Shown here piece by piece: positions 35,420 through 43,056 of a stretch of DNA of 64,000 nt (the first letter of the stretch is position 1; every line of letters begins with the position of its first letter). The DNA lies in contig CABDWT010000004.1 in the NCBI GenBank assembly GCA_901456055.1, positions 248,001 through 312,000 of the forward strand. Reading direction: 5' to 3'. Below the pieces are notes generated by a model. That model searched no databases, was not told the origin of the DNA, and saw only the letters and a program-made list of their open reading frames with translations. The translations under genes were made by a program, and so were the position numbers. This stretch comes from Phytobacter ursingii. Lineage in GTDB: Bacteria; Pseudomonadota; Gammaproteobacteria; Enterobacterales; Enterobacteriaceae.

Positions 35420-35734
35420 ATGATTAAAGATGTAAAAGAGAGTCTGGTCGAACTGGTCATGGGTGATGCCATTCTCGAATTGCTTGAAGCGGATGCGCCC
35501 ATTTCACATGAGGCGCTCATTAAGCAGCTTACTCAGACGCTGGAGAATGAAACGCGCGCATCCCGTCGGGAGGCCATTTTGGCTGCTATCAATGAGATCC
35601 ATGAGAGTATCAGGCTTATCGGCCGTCGCGTGAAAAAGGAGCCCCTGCGGCATAAACATGAAGTGCGGCCGAAAGTGGGTGAGCCGTTGAGCTTCCCTCA
35701 CCCTTCGTCAGGGATGAATGATAAAAAACATTAA
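35420..35734 (+). CDS. YmgA-like small protein (paralogue with long C-terminal tail)
   Basis: A 104-residue protein. The core LVELVMGDAILELLEADAPISHEALIKQLTQTLENETRASRREAILAAINEI (about 9-60) matches the YmgA pattern, and a 40-residue basic, Pro-rich tail follows, as in the left-hand YmgA. The ATG at 35420 (MIKDVKES) has GGAG 7 nt upstream; an ATG at 35402 is less likely. It is the last member of the array, and the next gene (xapR) is convergent. Confidence 0.75.
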   Translation: MIKDVKESLVELVMGDAILELLEADAPISHEALIKQLTQTLENETRASRREAILAAINEIHESIRLIGRRVKKEPLRHKHEVRPKVGEPLSFPHPSSGMNDKKH

Positions 35735-35903
35735 ACTTTTGTGCAGCGTTCAGGTTGAGCTGCGCAATACGAAATGATGGCAATCGTTCTCTTAACGCCA
35801 GAGCATTAACGAATAACGCGAACATTGACGTCAATACCTCTCTTCATTCGATTGGCGGTGAACGCCTGCCTTTAAGCATTCTCTTTTATTCCTGCTAACG
35901 CTA

Positions 35904-36794
35904 CTACGAGGGATAAACCAGCGCGTTAATCAATTTTATTAAGGCCGGAGTCGTTTGCTCCTGAGCATAAACCACATATAAATCTGCCGGGATACGTTCT
36001 TCTAATGGGCGGAACACCACCCCAGGCCAGTTCATCTGAGCATAAGCATCCGCCATTAATGTAATGCCCATGCCCATACTGATCATGGCCAGAACGGTTT
36101 GGGGTTCCACGGCTTCACGAACAATAATGGGCGCAAAGCCTGCTTTCTGGCAGACGCGTTGTAAGAAAGCCCAATCGGAGTGTACCGAAGGCAGCGTGAC
36201 AAAATACTCATTGCGTAACGCATCCAGCGGTACGGCGTTGAGTGCAGCAAGTGAATGGTTTTCCGGCATAGCGATCAGAAATGAGGACTCATGCAAACGC
36301 AGGCTCGTAAACCCGGCTAACGGCTCTATCGCCATACGCCATATTCCTGCATCCAGCTCGCGGCGTTCCAGTAGCGCCATTTGCATCCCCGGTGATTTTT
36401 CACGAAATAGCACGTCAACATTCGGGTTTTCACTAAAAAAACGGTGCATTGATTGACGCATTTTTCCCCATAAAGCCGTGCCCACGACCCCCAATTCTAT
36501 CCGCCCGGCTTCTCCACGTCCTATTTGTTCAATGCGAGCCAGCGCCTGGTTTGCACTTGCCAGCAGGCGGCGGGATTCCTCCATCAGGACTTTTCCGGCG
36601 TGCGTGAGGGCTACGCTGCGCGAGTGTCGCACAAAAAGAAGGGTGCCAAGCTGTTGTTCAAGCTCTTTGATATGCAGGCTCAAGGGCGGTTGCGACATAT
36701 TGAGACGGGCTGCGGCCCGTCCAAAATGTAATTCCTCAGCGACGGCAAGAAAGTAACGCAATAATTTCAGGTCGATACGATGGGCTCGTTCCAT
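35904..36794 (-). CDS. xapR: LysR-type regulator of xanthosine catabolism XapR
   Basis: A 296-residue LysR protein, highly similar to E. coli XapR (294): DLKLLRYFLAVAEELHFGRAAARLNMSQPPLS in the HTH and GRGEAGRIELGVVGTA at the start of the effector domain are practically identical. XapR activates xapAB on xanthosine or deoxyinosine. It is the last gene of the leftward xapA-xapB-xapX-xapR series, 51 bp after xapX. In E. coli the xap genes are at about 54 minutes, next to yfeN, so the block has moved as a unit or been acquired. Confidence 0.95.
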   Translation of the reverse strand: MERAHRIDLKLLRYFLAVAEELHFGRAAARLNMSQPPLSLHIKELEQQLGTLLFVRHSRSVALTHAGKVLMEESRRLLASANQALARIEQIGRGEAGRIELGVVGTALWGKMRQSMHRFFSENPNVDVLFREKSPGMQMALLERRELDAGIWRMAIEPLAGFTSLRLHESSFLIAMPENHSLAALNAVPLDALRNEYFVTLPSVHSDWAFLQRVCQKAGFAPIIVREAVEPQTVLAMISMGMGITLMADAYAQMNWPGVVFRPLEERIPADLYVVYAQEQTTPALIKLINALVYPS

Positions 36795-36845
36795 AACTAT
36801 TGCGCTCCATACAGGTAGGATTACGCTCTGAATCTATCACACTCT

Positions 36846-37004
36846 CTATTGAAAAAAGAATTTGATTGTAAGATATCCAATATACATAAATACGATAGAG
36901 AGTACGCCGGGTAAAACATTCGGTGCCGGAATAGGTAACCGGCAAAATGTAAATAAAGCGCCAATTCCAAATCCTATCCCGGATGATAAAATAATGTCTT
37001 TCAT
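36846..37004 (-). CDS. xapX: XapX-domain small membrane protein
   Basis: A 52-residue protein too short for usual gene-calling cut-offs. It reads MKDIILSSGIGFGIGALFTF, then CRLPIPAPNVLPGVLSIVFMYIGYLTIKFFFQ: two hydrophobic helices joined by the LP(I/L)PAP loop, which is the signature of the XapX (DUF1427) family found beside xap genes. AAGGGATT lies 6 nt before the ATG. It lies between xapB (with a terminator in front) and xapR. Function unknown; probably an accessory to xanthosine uptake. Confidence 0.85.
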   Translation of the reverse strand: MKDIILSSGIGFGIGALFTFCRLPIPAPNVLPGVLSIVFMYIGYLTIKFFFQ

Positions 37005-37021
37005 TTTAATCCCTTATTCAT

Positions 37022-37050
37022 AAAAAAGCTGGCGAGCCTGGGCCGCCAGC
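37022..37050 (-). terminator. Terminator between xapB and xapX
   Basis: GCTGGCG and CGCCAGC (37044-37050 and 37028-37034) with a 9-nt loop, followed leftward by TTTTTT (37027-37022). It lies 9 bp after the xapB stop, so xapX and xapR need read-through or their own promoter. Confidence 0.85.
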
Positions 37051-37058
37051 CGAAAATC

Positions 37059-38315
37059 TTAATGTGTCAGCGAATTAGCGAATGCTTTGTCAGGATCATG
37101 CTTATACCTGAAGAAGATGGCGAAAATGATGGCCAGCGCCAGTGCATAGGCCGCGAAGACTAACCAGATCGTCTGCCAGTCTTTTACCCCGTCTATGGAA
37201 AAATAATCGACAGCCATACCACTTAAAATTGATCCCACCCATGCGCCGACGCCATTGACCATCGTCATAAATAGCCCTTGTGCGCTGGCTCGGATGTTCG
37301 GGTTAACTTCCTGCTCAACGAAAACTGACCCGGAAATATTGAAAAAGTCGAATGCGCAGCCGTAAACGATCATCGACATAAGCAGCAAGACAAAGCCAAA
37401 CGGTGAGGGATCGCCAAAGGCGAAGAACCCAAACCGTAATGTCCATGCCAGCATACTCATCAACATAACCGTCTTGATGCCAAACTTTTTGAGGAAGTAA
37501 GGAATCGTTAAAATAAAACCTACCTCCGCCATTTGAGATACTGATAATAAAATGGAGGGATATTTCACAACAAAACTGTCCGCAAATTCCGGATGGCGGG
37601 CAAAATCATGCAAAAAGGGGTTACCAAATACGTTGGTTATTTGCAGTACCGCGCCCAGCATCATCGCAAACAGAAAGAAGATCGCCATCCGAGGGTTTTT
37701 AAATAAGACGAAGGCATCCAGCCCAAGCTTACTGGCAAGCGAGGAGTCTGTTTTTTTCTCTGCTACAGGGATTTTGGGGAGAGTTAAGGCATATAACGCG
37801 AGCACCAATGATGCGCCTGACGCGATGTAGAGTTGTGTATTGCTCAGCTCCAGCCCCATTAAGCTCACTGTCCACATTGCGAAAATAAACCCCAGGGTGC
37901 CAAACACGCGGACAGGGGGAAAAGCATTCACCGGGTTTAGCCCGGACTGGGCAAGGCAGGAGTAAGAAACGCTGTTAGATAACGCAATGGTCGGCATGTA
38001 CGCCATAGCATTCGCCAGCATGACCCAAAACATTGTATCCGGATCGGTGACCGTTGTTGCGTACAACAACACTCCGGCACAGACCAGATGACAAAGCATA
38101 TAGGCACGTTCAGCGCGTAACCATTTATCGGCAATGATCCCCATAAGGCCCGGCATAATAATTGCCGCAATCCCTTTTGAGCTATAAACCATTCCTACAT
38201 TGGCACCGGTGAAATGTAAGGTGTTAATCATGTAAGAGCCCAGAGTCACCAACCAGCTACCCCAGATAAAATATTGCAAGAAACACATGATTTTTAATCG
38301 GGATGTTATACCCAT
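37059..38315 (-). CDS. xapB: Xanthosine:H+ symporter XapB
   Basis: A 418-residue, 12-helix permease of the nucleoside:H+ symporter family, same length as E. coli XapB and about as similar as orthologues are expected to be (FLQYFIWGSWLVTLGSYMINTLHFTGANVGMVYSSKG is shared). It imports xanthosine across the inner membrane. The start at 38315 (MGITSRLK) matches E. coli MSIAMRLK; AAGGA is about 8 nt upstream, and the extension to 38402 would run back into xapA. It is 59 bp after xapA, same operon. Confidence 0.96.
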   Translation of the reverse strand: MGITSRLKIMCFLQYFIWGSWLVTLGSYMINTLHFTGANVGMVYSSKGIAAIIMPGLMGIIADKWLRAERAYMLCHLVCAGVLLYATTVTDPDTMFWVMLANAMAYMPTIALSNSVSYSCLAQSGLNPVNAFPPVRVFGTLGFIFAMWTVSLMGLELSNTQLYIASGASLVLALYALTLPKIPVAEKKTDSSLASKLGLDAFVLFKNPRMAIFFLFAMMLGAVLQITNVFGNPFLHDFARHPEFADSFVVKYPSILLSVSQMAEVGFILTIPYFLKKFGIKTVMLMSMLAWTLRFGFFAFGDPSPFGFVLLLMSMIVYGCAFDFFNISGSVFVEQEVNPNIRASAQGLFMTMVNGVGAWVGSILSGMAVDYFSIDGVKDWQTIWLVFAAYALALAIIFAIFFRYKHDPDKAFANSLTH

Positions 38316-38374
38316 GTTTTTATTCCTTACCGTAGGATACAGCCCCGCTGTGCGAGGCGTTATTATTTTGAAGC

Positions 38375-39208
38375 TCAGGCTAGTTTCCGTAAGAAGCCAC
38401 AAATTAAATTAATAAAATTCTGCCGTGACAGCTCAGCAGCAGCCAGGGTTTGAGCATGGGATAGTTTTATATCCCCTAATCCTTCGGCAAGGTTAGTGAT
38501 GGCAGAAACGGCAACGACTTTGAGTCCGCAATGTCGGGCGGTAATAACCTCAGGCACGACAGACATGCCGACCACATCGCCACCTATAATTTGCATCATG
38601 CGGATTTCTGCCGCTGTTTCGAAATTAGGGCCAGGGTAAGAGACGAATACGCCTTCATTCAGCGTAAAACCCTCTTCTTTTGCTACTGCCTGTAAGATAG
38701 CGCGATATCCGGCGTCGTAAGCATTGGCCAGAGAGAAGAAACGATCGCCAAAGCGCTCATCATTTAATCCGACCATCGGAGTACCCGGCATCGTATTGAT
38801 ATGATCGCATAATGATACCAGGCTTCCTGGCCCCACTTCCGGGCGTAACGATCCCGCAGCATTGGTGCAAAAAAGCAACTCGCAGCCCAGTAATTTTAAG
38901 GTGCGGATAGCATCTGTCATGACGGTCATCCCCTTACCTTCATAAAAATGCCCGCGTCCCTTCATGCACGCAACGGGAACGCCTGCCAGTGTTCCCAGCA
39001 CCAATTCTCCCGCGTGTCCATGAACGGTACTGACCGGAAAGCCGGGCAGTTCTTCATAGGAAATTTCTACTGCATGTTCAATTTGTTCTGCTAATGCGCC
39101 CAGGCCGGAGCCAAGAATAAAGGCGACGCGCGGTGTAAAATCCTTTTTATAAGCATGAATGATATTTACGCAATGATATGGGTTCTGTGTTAAATGAGTT
39201 GAGCGCAT
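38375..39208 (-). CDS. xapA: Xanthosine phosphorylase (purine nucleoside phosphorylase II) XapA
   Basis: Cleaves xanthosine, inosine or guanosine with phosphate to the base and ribose 1-phosphate. Its 277 residues equal E. coli XapA. The PNP family-2 motifs are present: ILGSGLGALAEQIE (31-44), the phosphate-binding VSTVHGHAGELVLG and MKGRGHFYEG, and the base pocket TNAAGSL...GMSVVPEV. AAGGA precedes the ATG at 39208. First gene of the leftward xap operon; divergent from yfeN. Confidence 0.97.
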   Translation of the reverse strand: MRSTHLTQNPYHCVNIIHAYKKDFTPRVAFILGSGLGALAEQIEHAVEISYEELPGFPVSTVHGHAGELVLGTLAGVPVACMKGRGHFYEGKGMTVMTDAIRTLKLLGCELLFCTNAAGSLRPEVGPGSLVSLCDHINTMPGTPMVGLNDERFGDRFFSLANAYDAGYRAILQAVAKEEGFTLNEGVFVSYPGPNFETAAEIRMMQIIGGDVVGMSVVPEVITARHCGLKVVAVSAITNLAEGLGDIKLSHAQTLAAAELSRQNFINLICGFLRKLA

Positions 39209-39231
39209 GGAACATCCTTCTTTCGATAATT

Positions 39232-39340
39232 ATTGTTGATAACAACCAAACATTTTCTTTTATAACGAGGAGGCCGAAGGATTTACCAATACCATTTTCA
39301 ATAGCGATTGATATGGTTTCTATATTGATTGTTGATAATA
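39232..39340. promoter_or_regulatory. Repeated ATTGTTGATAAYA words between xapA and yfeN
   Basis: ATTGTTGATAACA (39232-39244) and ATTGTTGATAATA (39328-39340) are near-identical direct words 96 bp apart in the 272-bp divergent region. The first also contains the dyad GTTG-ATAA-CAAC. Candidate XapR sites, one for each promoter. No further gene is seen in this gap. Confidence 0.45.
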
Positions 39341-39480
39341 CATTGAGATCTTTTGTGTATCGGTTTTTAATAATTAAGTATTGGATTTGTTGTGTACGCT
39401 TTGAATATTATTTTCTCGTCGCTGTTAAGTGTAAAAATATAAAAATTTAACACATCTTATTGTGGAAGACGGAATATCCT

Positions 39481-40245
39481 ATGATTAAAAAGCGTGTTTT
39501 ATTAACCATTGCCGTAATGACTCTATTACCTTTTGTCACGCAGGCGGCGTACAAAAGCGGATTCGTCACTACGGGGATTCACTACCTGGACTGGACATCC
39601 GAGACAACGCATCGGACGAGCAATAAATCCCATAAAGATGATTTTGGTTATCTGGAGCTTGAAGCCGGGGCGAATTTCAGTTGGGGAGAGATGTACGGCT
39701 TCTTTGACTGGGAAAATTTCTATAATGGCCGCCATGATAAAGCCGGTAGTGAACAGCGTTATACCATCAAAAACACCAACCGGATATTTCTCGGTGATAC
39801 CGGGTTGAATCTCTATTTACATGGCTATGGTACTTACGGCTCACCTCACCGCAGGAATTTCCATGACGACATGTTTCTCTATGGTTTGGGTTATAACGTG
39901 ACCGGCAAGGGGTATTGGTTTAAGCCGTTTTTTGCCAAACGCTACACCGATCAAACGTATTACACCGGTGATAATGGTTATGTATTGGGCTGGGTAGCGG
40001 GGTATTCTTTTATGCTGGGTAGCGAGAAATTTACCCTGACCAACTGGAACGAGTATGAATTCGATCGCGACAGCAAGTATGCCGCGGGCAATGGCGGGAA
40101 AGACGGTATCAATGGCGCGATTGCGCTCTGGTGGAATGCCACGCCGCACCTTACCGCCGGTCTCCAGTATCGCTATGCCGACAATAAACTTGGCGAGGCG
40201 TTTTTACAGGATGGATTCATTTACTCCATCAAATATGTGTTTTAA
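39481..40245 (+). CDS. yfeN: Tsx-like nucleoside-specific outer-membrane channel YfeN
   Basis: A 254-residue outer-membrane protein of the Tsx (nucleoside channel) family. Signal peptide MIKKRVLLTIAVMTLLPFVTQA (cleavage about 22), then beta-barrel strands ending in aromatic IKYVF. It is very similar to E. coli YfeN (KSGFVTTGIHYLDWTS; GEMYGFFDWENFYNGRH). Being divergent from xapA, it is well placed as the outer-membrane port for xanthosine. The start at 39481 fits the signal peptide; an ATG seven codons earlier is not needed. A GC hairpin (TGCCTGCC / GGCAGGCA, 40251-40271) follows. Confidence 0.95.
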   Translation: MIKKRVLLTIAVMTLLPFVTQAAYKSGFVTTGIHYLDWTSETTHRTSNKSHKDDFGYLELEAGANFSWGEMYGFFDWENFYNGRHDKAGSEQRYTIKNTNRIFLGDTGLNLYLHGYGTYGSPHRRNFHDDMFLYGLGYNVTGKGYWFKPFFAKRYTDQTYYTGDNGYVLGWVAGYSFMLGSEKFTLTNWNEYEFDRDSKYAAGNGGKDGINGAIALWWNATPHLTAGLQYRYADNKLGEAFLQDGFIYSIKYVF

Positions 40246-40342
40246 CGCAATGCCTGCCTGTACGGCAGGCAAAATCCCGCCGCCAGTTCTCTGACAATCC
40301 TTTCTTGCGCTTACACGCTTCCAGGTTGCCTGTTTTAGTATA

Positions 40343-40370
40343 TTATACGTTTCATATATGATTCGTATAA
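40343..40370. promoter_or_regulatory. Long dyad upstream of the ParD-like gene
   Basis: Outer arms TTATACG (40343-40349) and CGTATAA (40364-40370), with an inner palindrome TCATATATGA at the centre; 24 of 28 bases are symmetric. It ends just before the ribosome site, so binding would repress. Such dyads are the rule for antitoxin autoregulation. Confidence 0.65.
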
Positions 40371-40378
40371 GGTGAAGT

Positions 40379-40630
40379 ATGGGTATCGTTAAAATCTCGG
40401 ATTTGATGCACGAAAACCTGCGTCTGGCCAGCAACGCGCTGAGTCGTTCGATCAATGCCCAGGCTGAGCACTGGCTGAAAATCGGCATGCTCTCCGAGCT
40501 GTATCCCCATTTGACGCATCAGGAGCTTACCCGTCTGTTGGTTCGGGAAGAGCTTAAGGGCGGCGTGGATATCCATAGGCTGGTTGACGATGAGTCGTTG
40601 TCATTACACATGGAGCATGAAGCCAGATGA
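40379..40630 (+). CDS. ParD-like antitoxin-family protein
   Basis: An 83-residue protein of the ParD-like (DUF3423) group: MGIVKISDLMHENLRLASNALSRSINAQAEHWLKIGMLSEL, a ribbon-helix-helix-like start, then an acidic helical tail (HLTHQELTRLLVREELKGGVD...). Antitoxins of this type usually pair with a ParE/RelE toxin, but here the next gene, overlapping by 4 bp (ATGA), encodes a methionine aminopeptidase. A strong dyad overlaps the promoter. I recall this pairing from other enterobacteria, but the biological role is not known to me. Confidence 0.8.
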   Translation: MGIVKISDLMHENLRLASNALSRSINAQAEHWLKIGMLSELYPHLTHQELTRLLVREELKGGVDIHRLVDDESLSLHMEHEAR

Positions 40631-41412
40631 CGAACATCAAATTGCACTCTCCGCAAGAGATTGAAATGGCCCGGGCAGCGGGTCACGCTGCGGCCAACGT
40701 TCTGGAAATGATCAAGCCCCACGTTCGCGCGGGCGTGACCACCGATGAGATCGACACGCTGTGTCACGATTTTATTCGCCATGAGTTAAAGGTGATTCCG
40801 GCGAACATAGGTTACAACGGCTATACCCGTACCGTTTGCACGTCGGTCAATCATGTGGTGTGTCACGGCATCCCGTCGGAGAAACGCCTTAAGGATGGTG
40901 ACATTATCAATATTGACGTGGCGATCATCAAAGACGGATGGTACGGCGATACCAGCCGTATGTATTTTGTTGGTGAACCCTCAGTACGCGCCAGAAGACT
41001 CACCACCATCACCTATGAATCGATGGTCGCCGGTATTAAAGCTGTGCGTCCCGGCGCGACACTTGGCGATATCGGCGCGGCTATTCAGCAGGTGGCGGAA
41101 TCCGCCGGTTTTTCGGTAGTGAAAGAGTACTGCGGGCATGGCGTGGGGCAGGAGTATCATGCAGAACCGCAGATCCTGCACTATGGACGTCCGGGCACTG
41201 GGCTGGTGCTGAAAAAAGGGATGATTTTTACCATTGAGCCGATGCTCAACGCCGGTAAAGCCGCCACGAGCGTGCTGTCTGACGGCTGGACGGTTGTCAC
41301 CAAAGACCGTTCACTCTCGGCGCAGTGGGAGCATATGGTAGCGGTCACCGATACCGGTTTCGATTTACTGACACCCTGGCCGGACCCTTCACCCGAGTAT
41401 TCAGGGCTTTAA
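40627..41412 (+). CDS. map: Type I methionine aminopeptidase (accessory copy)
   Basis: A 261-residue type I MetAP that removes N-terminal Met from nascent proteins. All five metal ligands are present at the E. coli positions (Asp97, Asp108, His171, Glu204, Glu235), with the substrate His in VCHGIP, so it should be active. E. coli carries one essential map gene beside rpsB; this copy, coupled to a ParD-like gene, is an additional one. The overlap implies cotranslation. Possible roles are a conditional processing enzyme or a target-bypass copy. The gene symbol refers to the family only. Confidence 0.93.
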   Translation: MTNIKLHSPQEIEMARAAGHAAANVLEMIKPHVRAGVTTDEIDTLCHDFIRHELKVIPANIGYNGYTRTVCTSVNHVVCHGIPSEKRLKDGDIINIDVAIIKDGWYGDTSRMYFVGEPSVRARRLTTITYESMVAGIKAVRPGATLGDIGAAIQQVAESAGFSVVKEYCGHGVGQEYHAEPQILHYGRPGTGLVLKKGMIFTIEPMLNAGKAATSVLSDGWTVVTKDRSLSAQWEHMVAVTDTGFDLLTPWPDPSPEYSGL

Positions 41413-41684
41413 TTTTCCTCTTCTTGATTCAGGCGGGTCAGACACCCTTTGACCCGTCTGCCTGGCCACGTCTTTGTACTCTTGCTGCCGCGAAAAAGAT
41501 GCCGCTGACGGTATGCTTTAATTCCTTTGCTTCCATCACAAATTCCTTCGGGTATTACTGCGACAATCGCCCGGTGTCATGCCAAAGATTTGCTTTTACT
41601 CTGCGCACATCTTATTTCCAACGCCTTTTTCTGCCTGTACGCAAAATAAAACCCAATCTTTCTCTTAAATTTATGGAGTCTTCT

Positions 41685-42827
41685 ATGACATTTTCATTCT
41701 CTATTCCGCGCAGTATTATTTGTGGTGAAAACGCATTAGACCATCTGGCAACCCTTAAAGGGAAAAAAGCCGCGCTGGTAACGGGCGGCAGCTCAATGAA
41801 ACGCTTTGGCTTTCTGGACAGGGCCATCAGCGAGCTGAATAAAGCCGGGATGGAATGCACCGTCATTGATAATGTCGAACCCAACCCGTCTGTCGAAACG
41901 GTCTGGCGTGGGGCGAAAGCAATGCTGGCGTTTGAACCAGACTGGATTGTAGCGATTGGCGGCGGTTCCGCGCTGGATGCGGCAAAAGTGATGTGGTGTT
42001 TCTACGAACATCCGCACCTGACCTTTGAAGACATCATTCCCGTGGGCTCAATGCCCGCATTGCGTAATAAAGCCCGTTTCGTCGCCATTCCGTCCACCAG
42101 CGGCAGCGCCTCTGAAATCACCGCGTTCTCGGTCATCACCGATACGGCGCATCACATCAAATACCCGATTGTGGCGGCAGATCTGGTCCCTGATATTGCC
42201 ATTCTGGACCCGACCATTCCGGCAAAAATGCCGCCGCATGTCACCGTGCATACCGGGATGGATGTCATGACGCACGCGCTTGAGGCGTATGTCTCCACCG
42301 CGGCCAACTCTTTTACCGATCCCTACGCGGTAGAAGCTATTCGCCTGGTGTTTGAATATCTGGAAATCGCTTATCTGTCGCCGAATGACCTGAATGCGCG
42401 TATGCATATGCATAATGCCTCGGCGCTGGCGGGCATTGCATTTACTAATGCCTCTCTGGGACTGGTGCATTCTATGGCGCATAAGATTGGCGGGGAGTTT
42501 GGTATTACGCATGGCCTGGCGAACGCGATTATGCTGCCATATATCATTCAATATAACTCTATCTACACCAATAAATACCAGAAGCTGGAGAAAGCGCTGG
42601 GTATTGGCAATCTGATCACCGCCATTAAAGACCTGAATAAGCGTCTGAATATACCCGAAACCCTTGGGCAATGTGGCGAGGTTGAAATTAAAGAGGCCGC
42701 CTTTATGCAGGTACTCGACCGCATGAGTCATAACGCGGTGGATGATCCATGCACCCTGACCAATCCTAATCAGCCAACGGTACAGGATGTGAAAACATTA
42801 TATTCAAGCGCCTATTACGGCGCCTGA
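41685..42827 (+). CDS. Iron-containing alcohol dehydrogenase
   Basis: A 380-residue group III alcohol dehydrogenase. The NAD(P)-binding GGGSALDAAK (92-101) and the four iron ligands Asp193, His197, His262 and His276 are present (GMDVMTHALEAY; LVHSMAHKIGGEFGITHGLAN). It resembles clostridial butanol/1-propanol dehydrogenases more than FucO or DhaT. The start at 41685 has GGAG 6 nt upstream; the long upstream frame starting inside map is not supported. The 272-bp leader has a GGCGGGTCA/TGACCCGTC hairpin (about 41432-41460), probably the map terminator. A strong terminator follows, so it is a single-gene unit. Confidence 0.92.
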   Translation: MTFSFSIPRSIICGENALDHLATLKGKKAALVTGGSSMKRFGFLDRAISELNKAGMECTVIDNVEPNPSVETVWRGAKAMLAFEPDWIVAIGGGSALDAAKVMWCFYEHPHLTFEDIIPVGSMPALRNKARFVAIPSTSGSASEITAFSVITDTAHHIKYPIVAADLVPDIAILDPTIPAKMPPHVTVHTGMDVMTHALEAYVSTAANSFTDPYAVEAIRLVFEYLEIAYLSPNDLNARMHMHNASALAGIAFTNASLGLVHSMAHKIGGEFGITHGLANAIMLPYIIQYNSIYTNKYQKLEKALGIGNLITAIKDLNKRLNIPETLGQCGEVEIKEAAFMQVLDRMSHNAVDDPCTLTNPNQPTVQDVKTLYSSAYYGA

Positions 42828-42847
42828 TATTCATGGTGACAAAGAAC

Positions 42848-42878
42848 AAAAGCGTATGGCGACATACGCTTTTTTTTG
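42848..42878 (+). terminator. Terminator of the iron alcohol dehydrogenase gene
   Basis: AAAAGCGTATG / CATACGCTTTT with a GCGA tetraloop (GNRA type), followed by further Ts. Very strong intrinsic terminator. A degenerate REP-like stretch follows at about 42888-42928. Confidence 0.92.
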
Positions 42879-43056
42879 CCCTGTATCCTGCCCGATAAGC
42901 GAGCATAAACGCCACCGCAGTGCCGGGAATGCTTGCGCCGCTAAAAATGCCTCAGCGCGTAAGAAAACAGCCACTGACATATCATAACAACGTGCTAATT
43001 TTAAAACGGTTCATTCACGCGCGGTTTATGTTGTAAACGCAGGTATGGAGATAACG

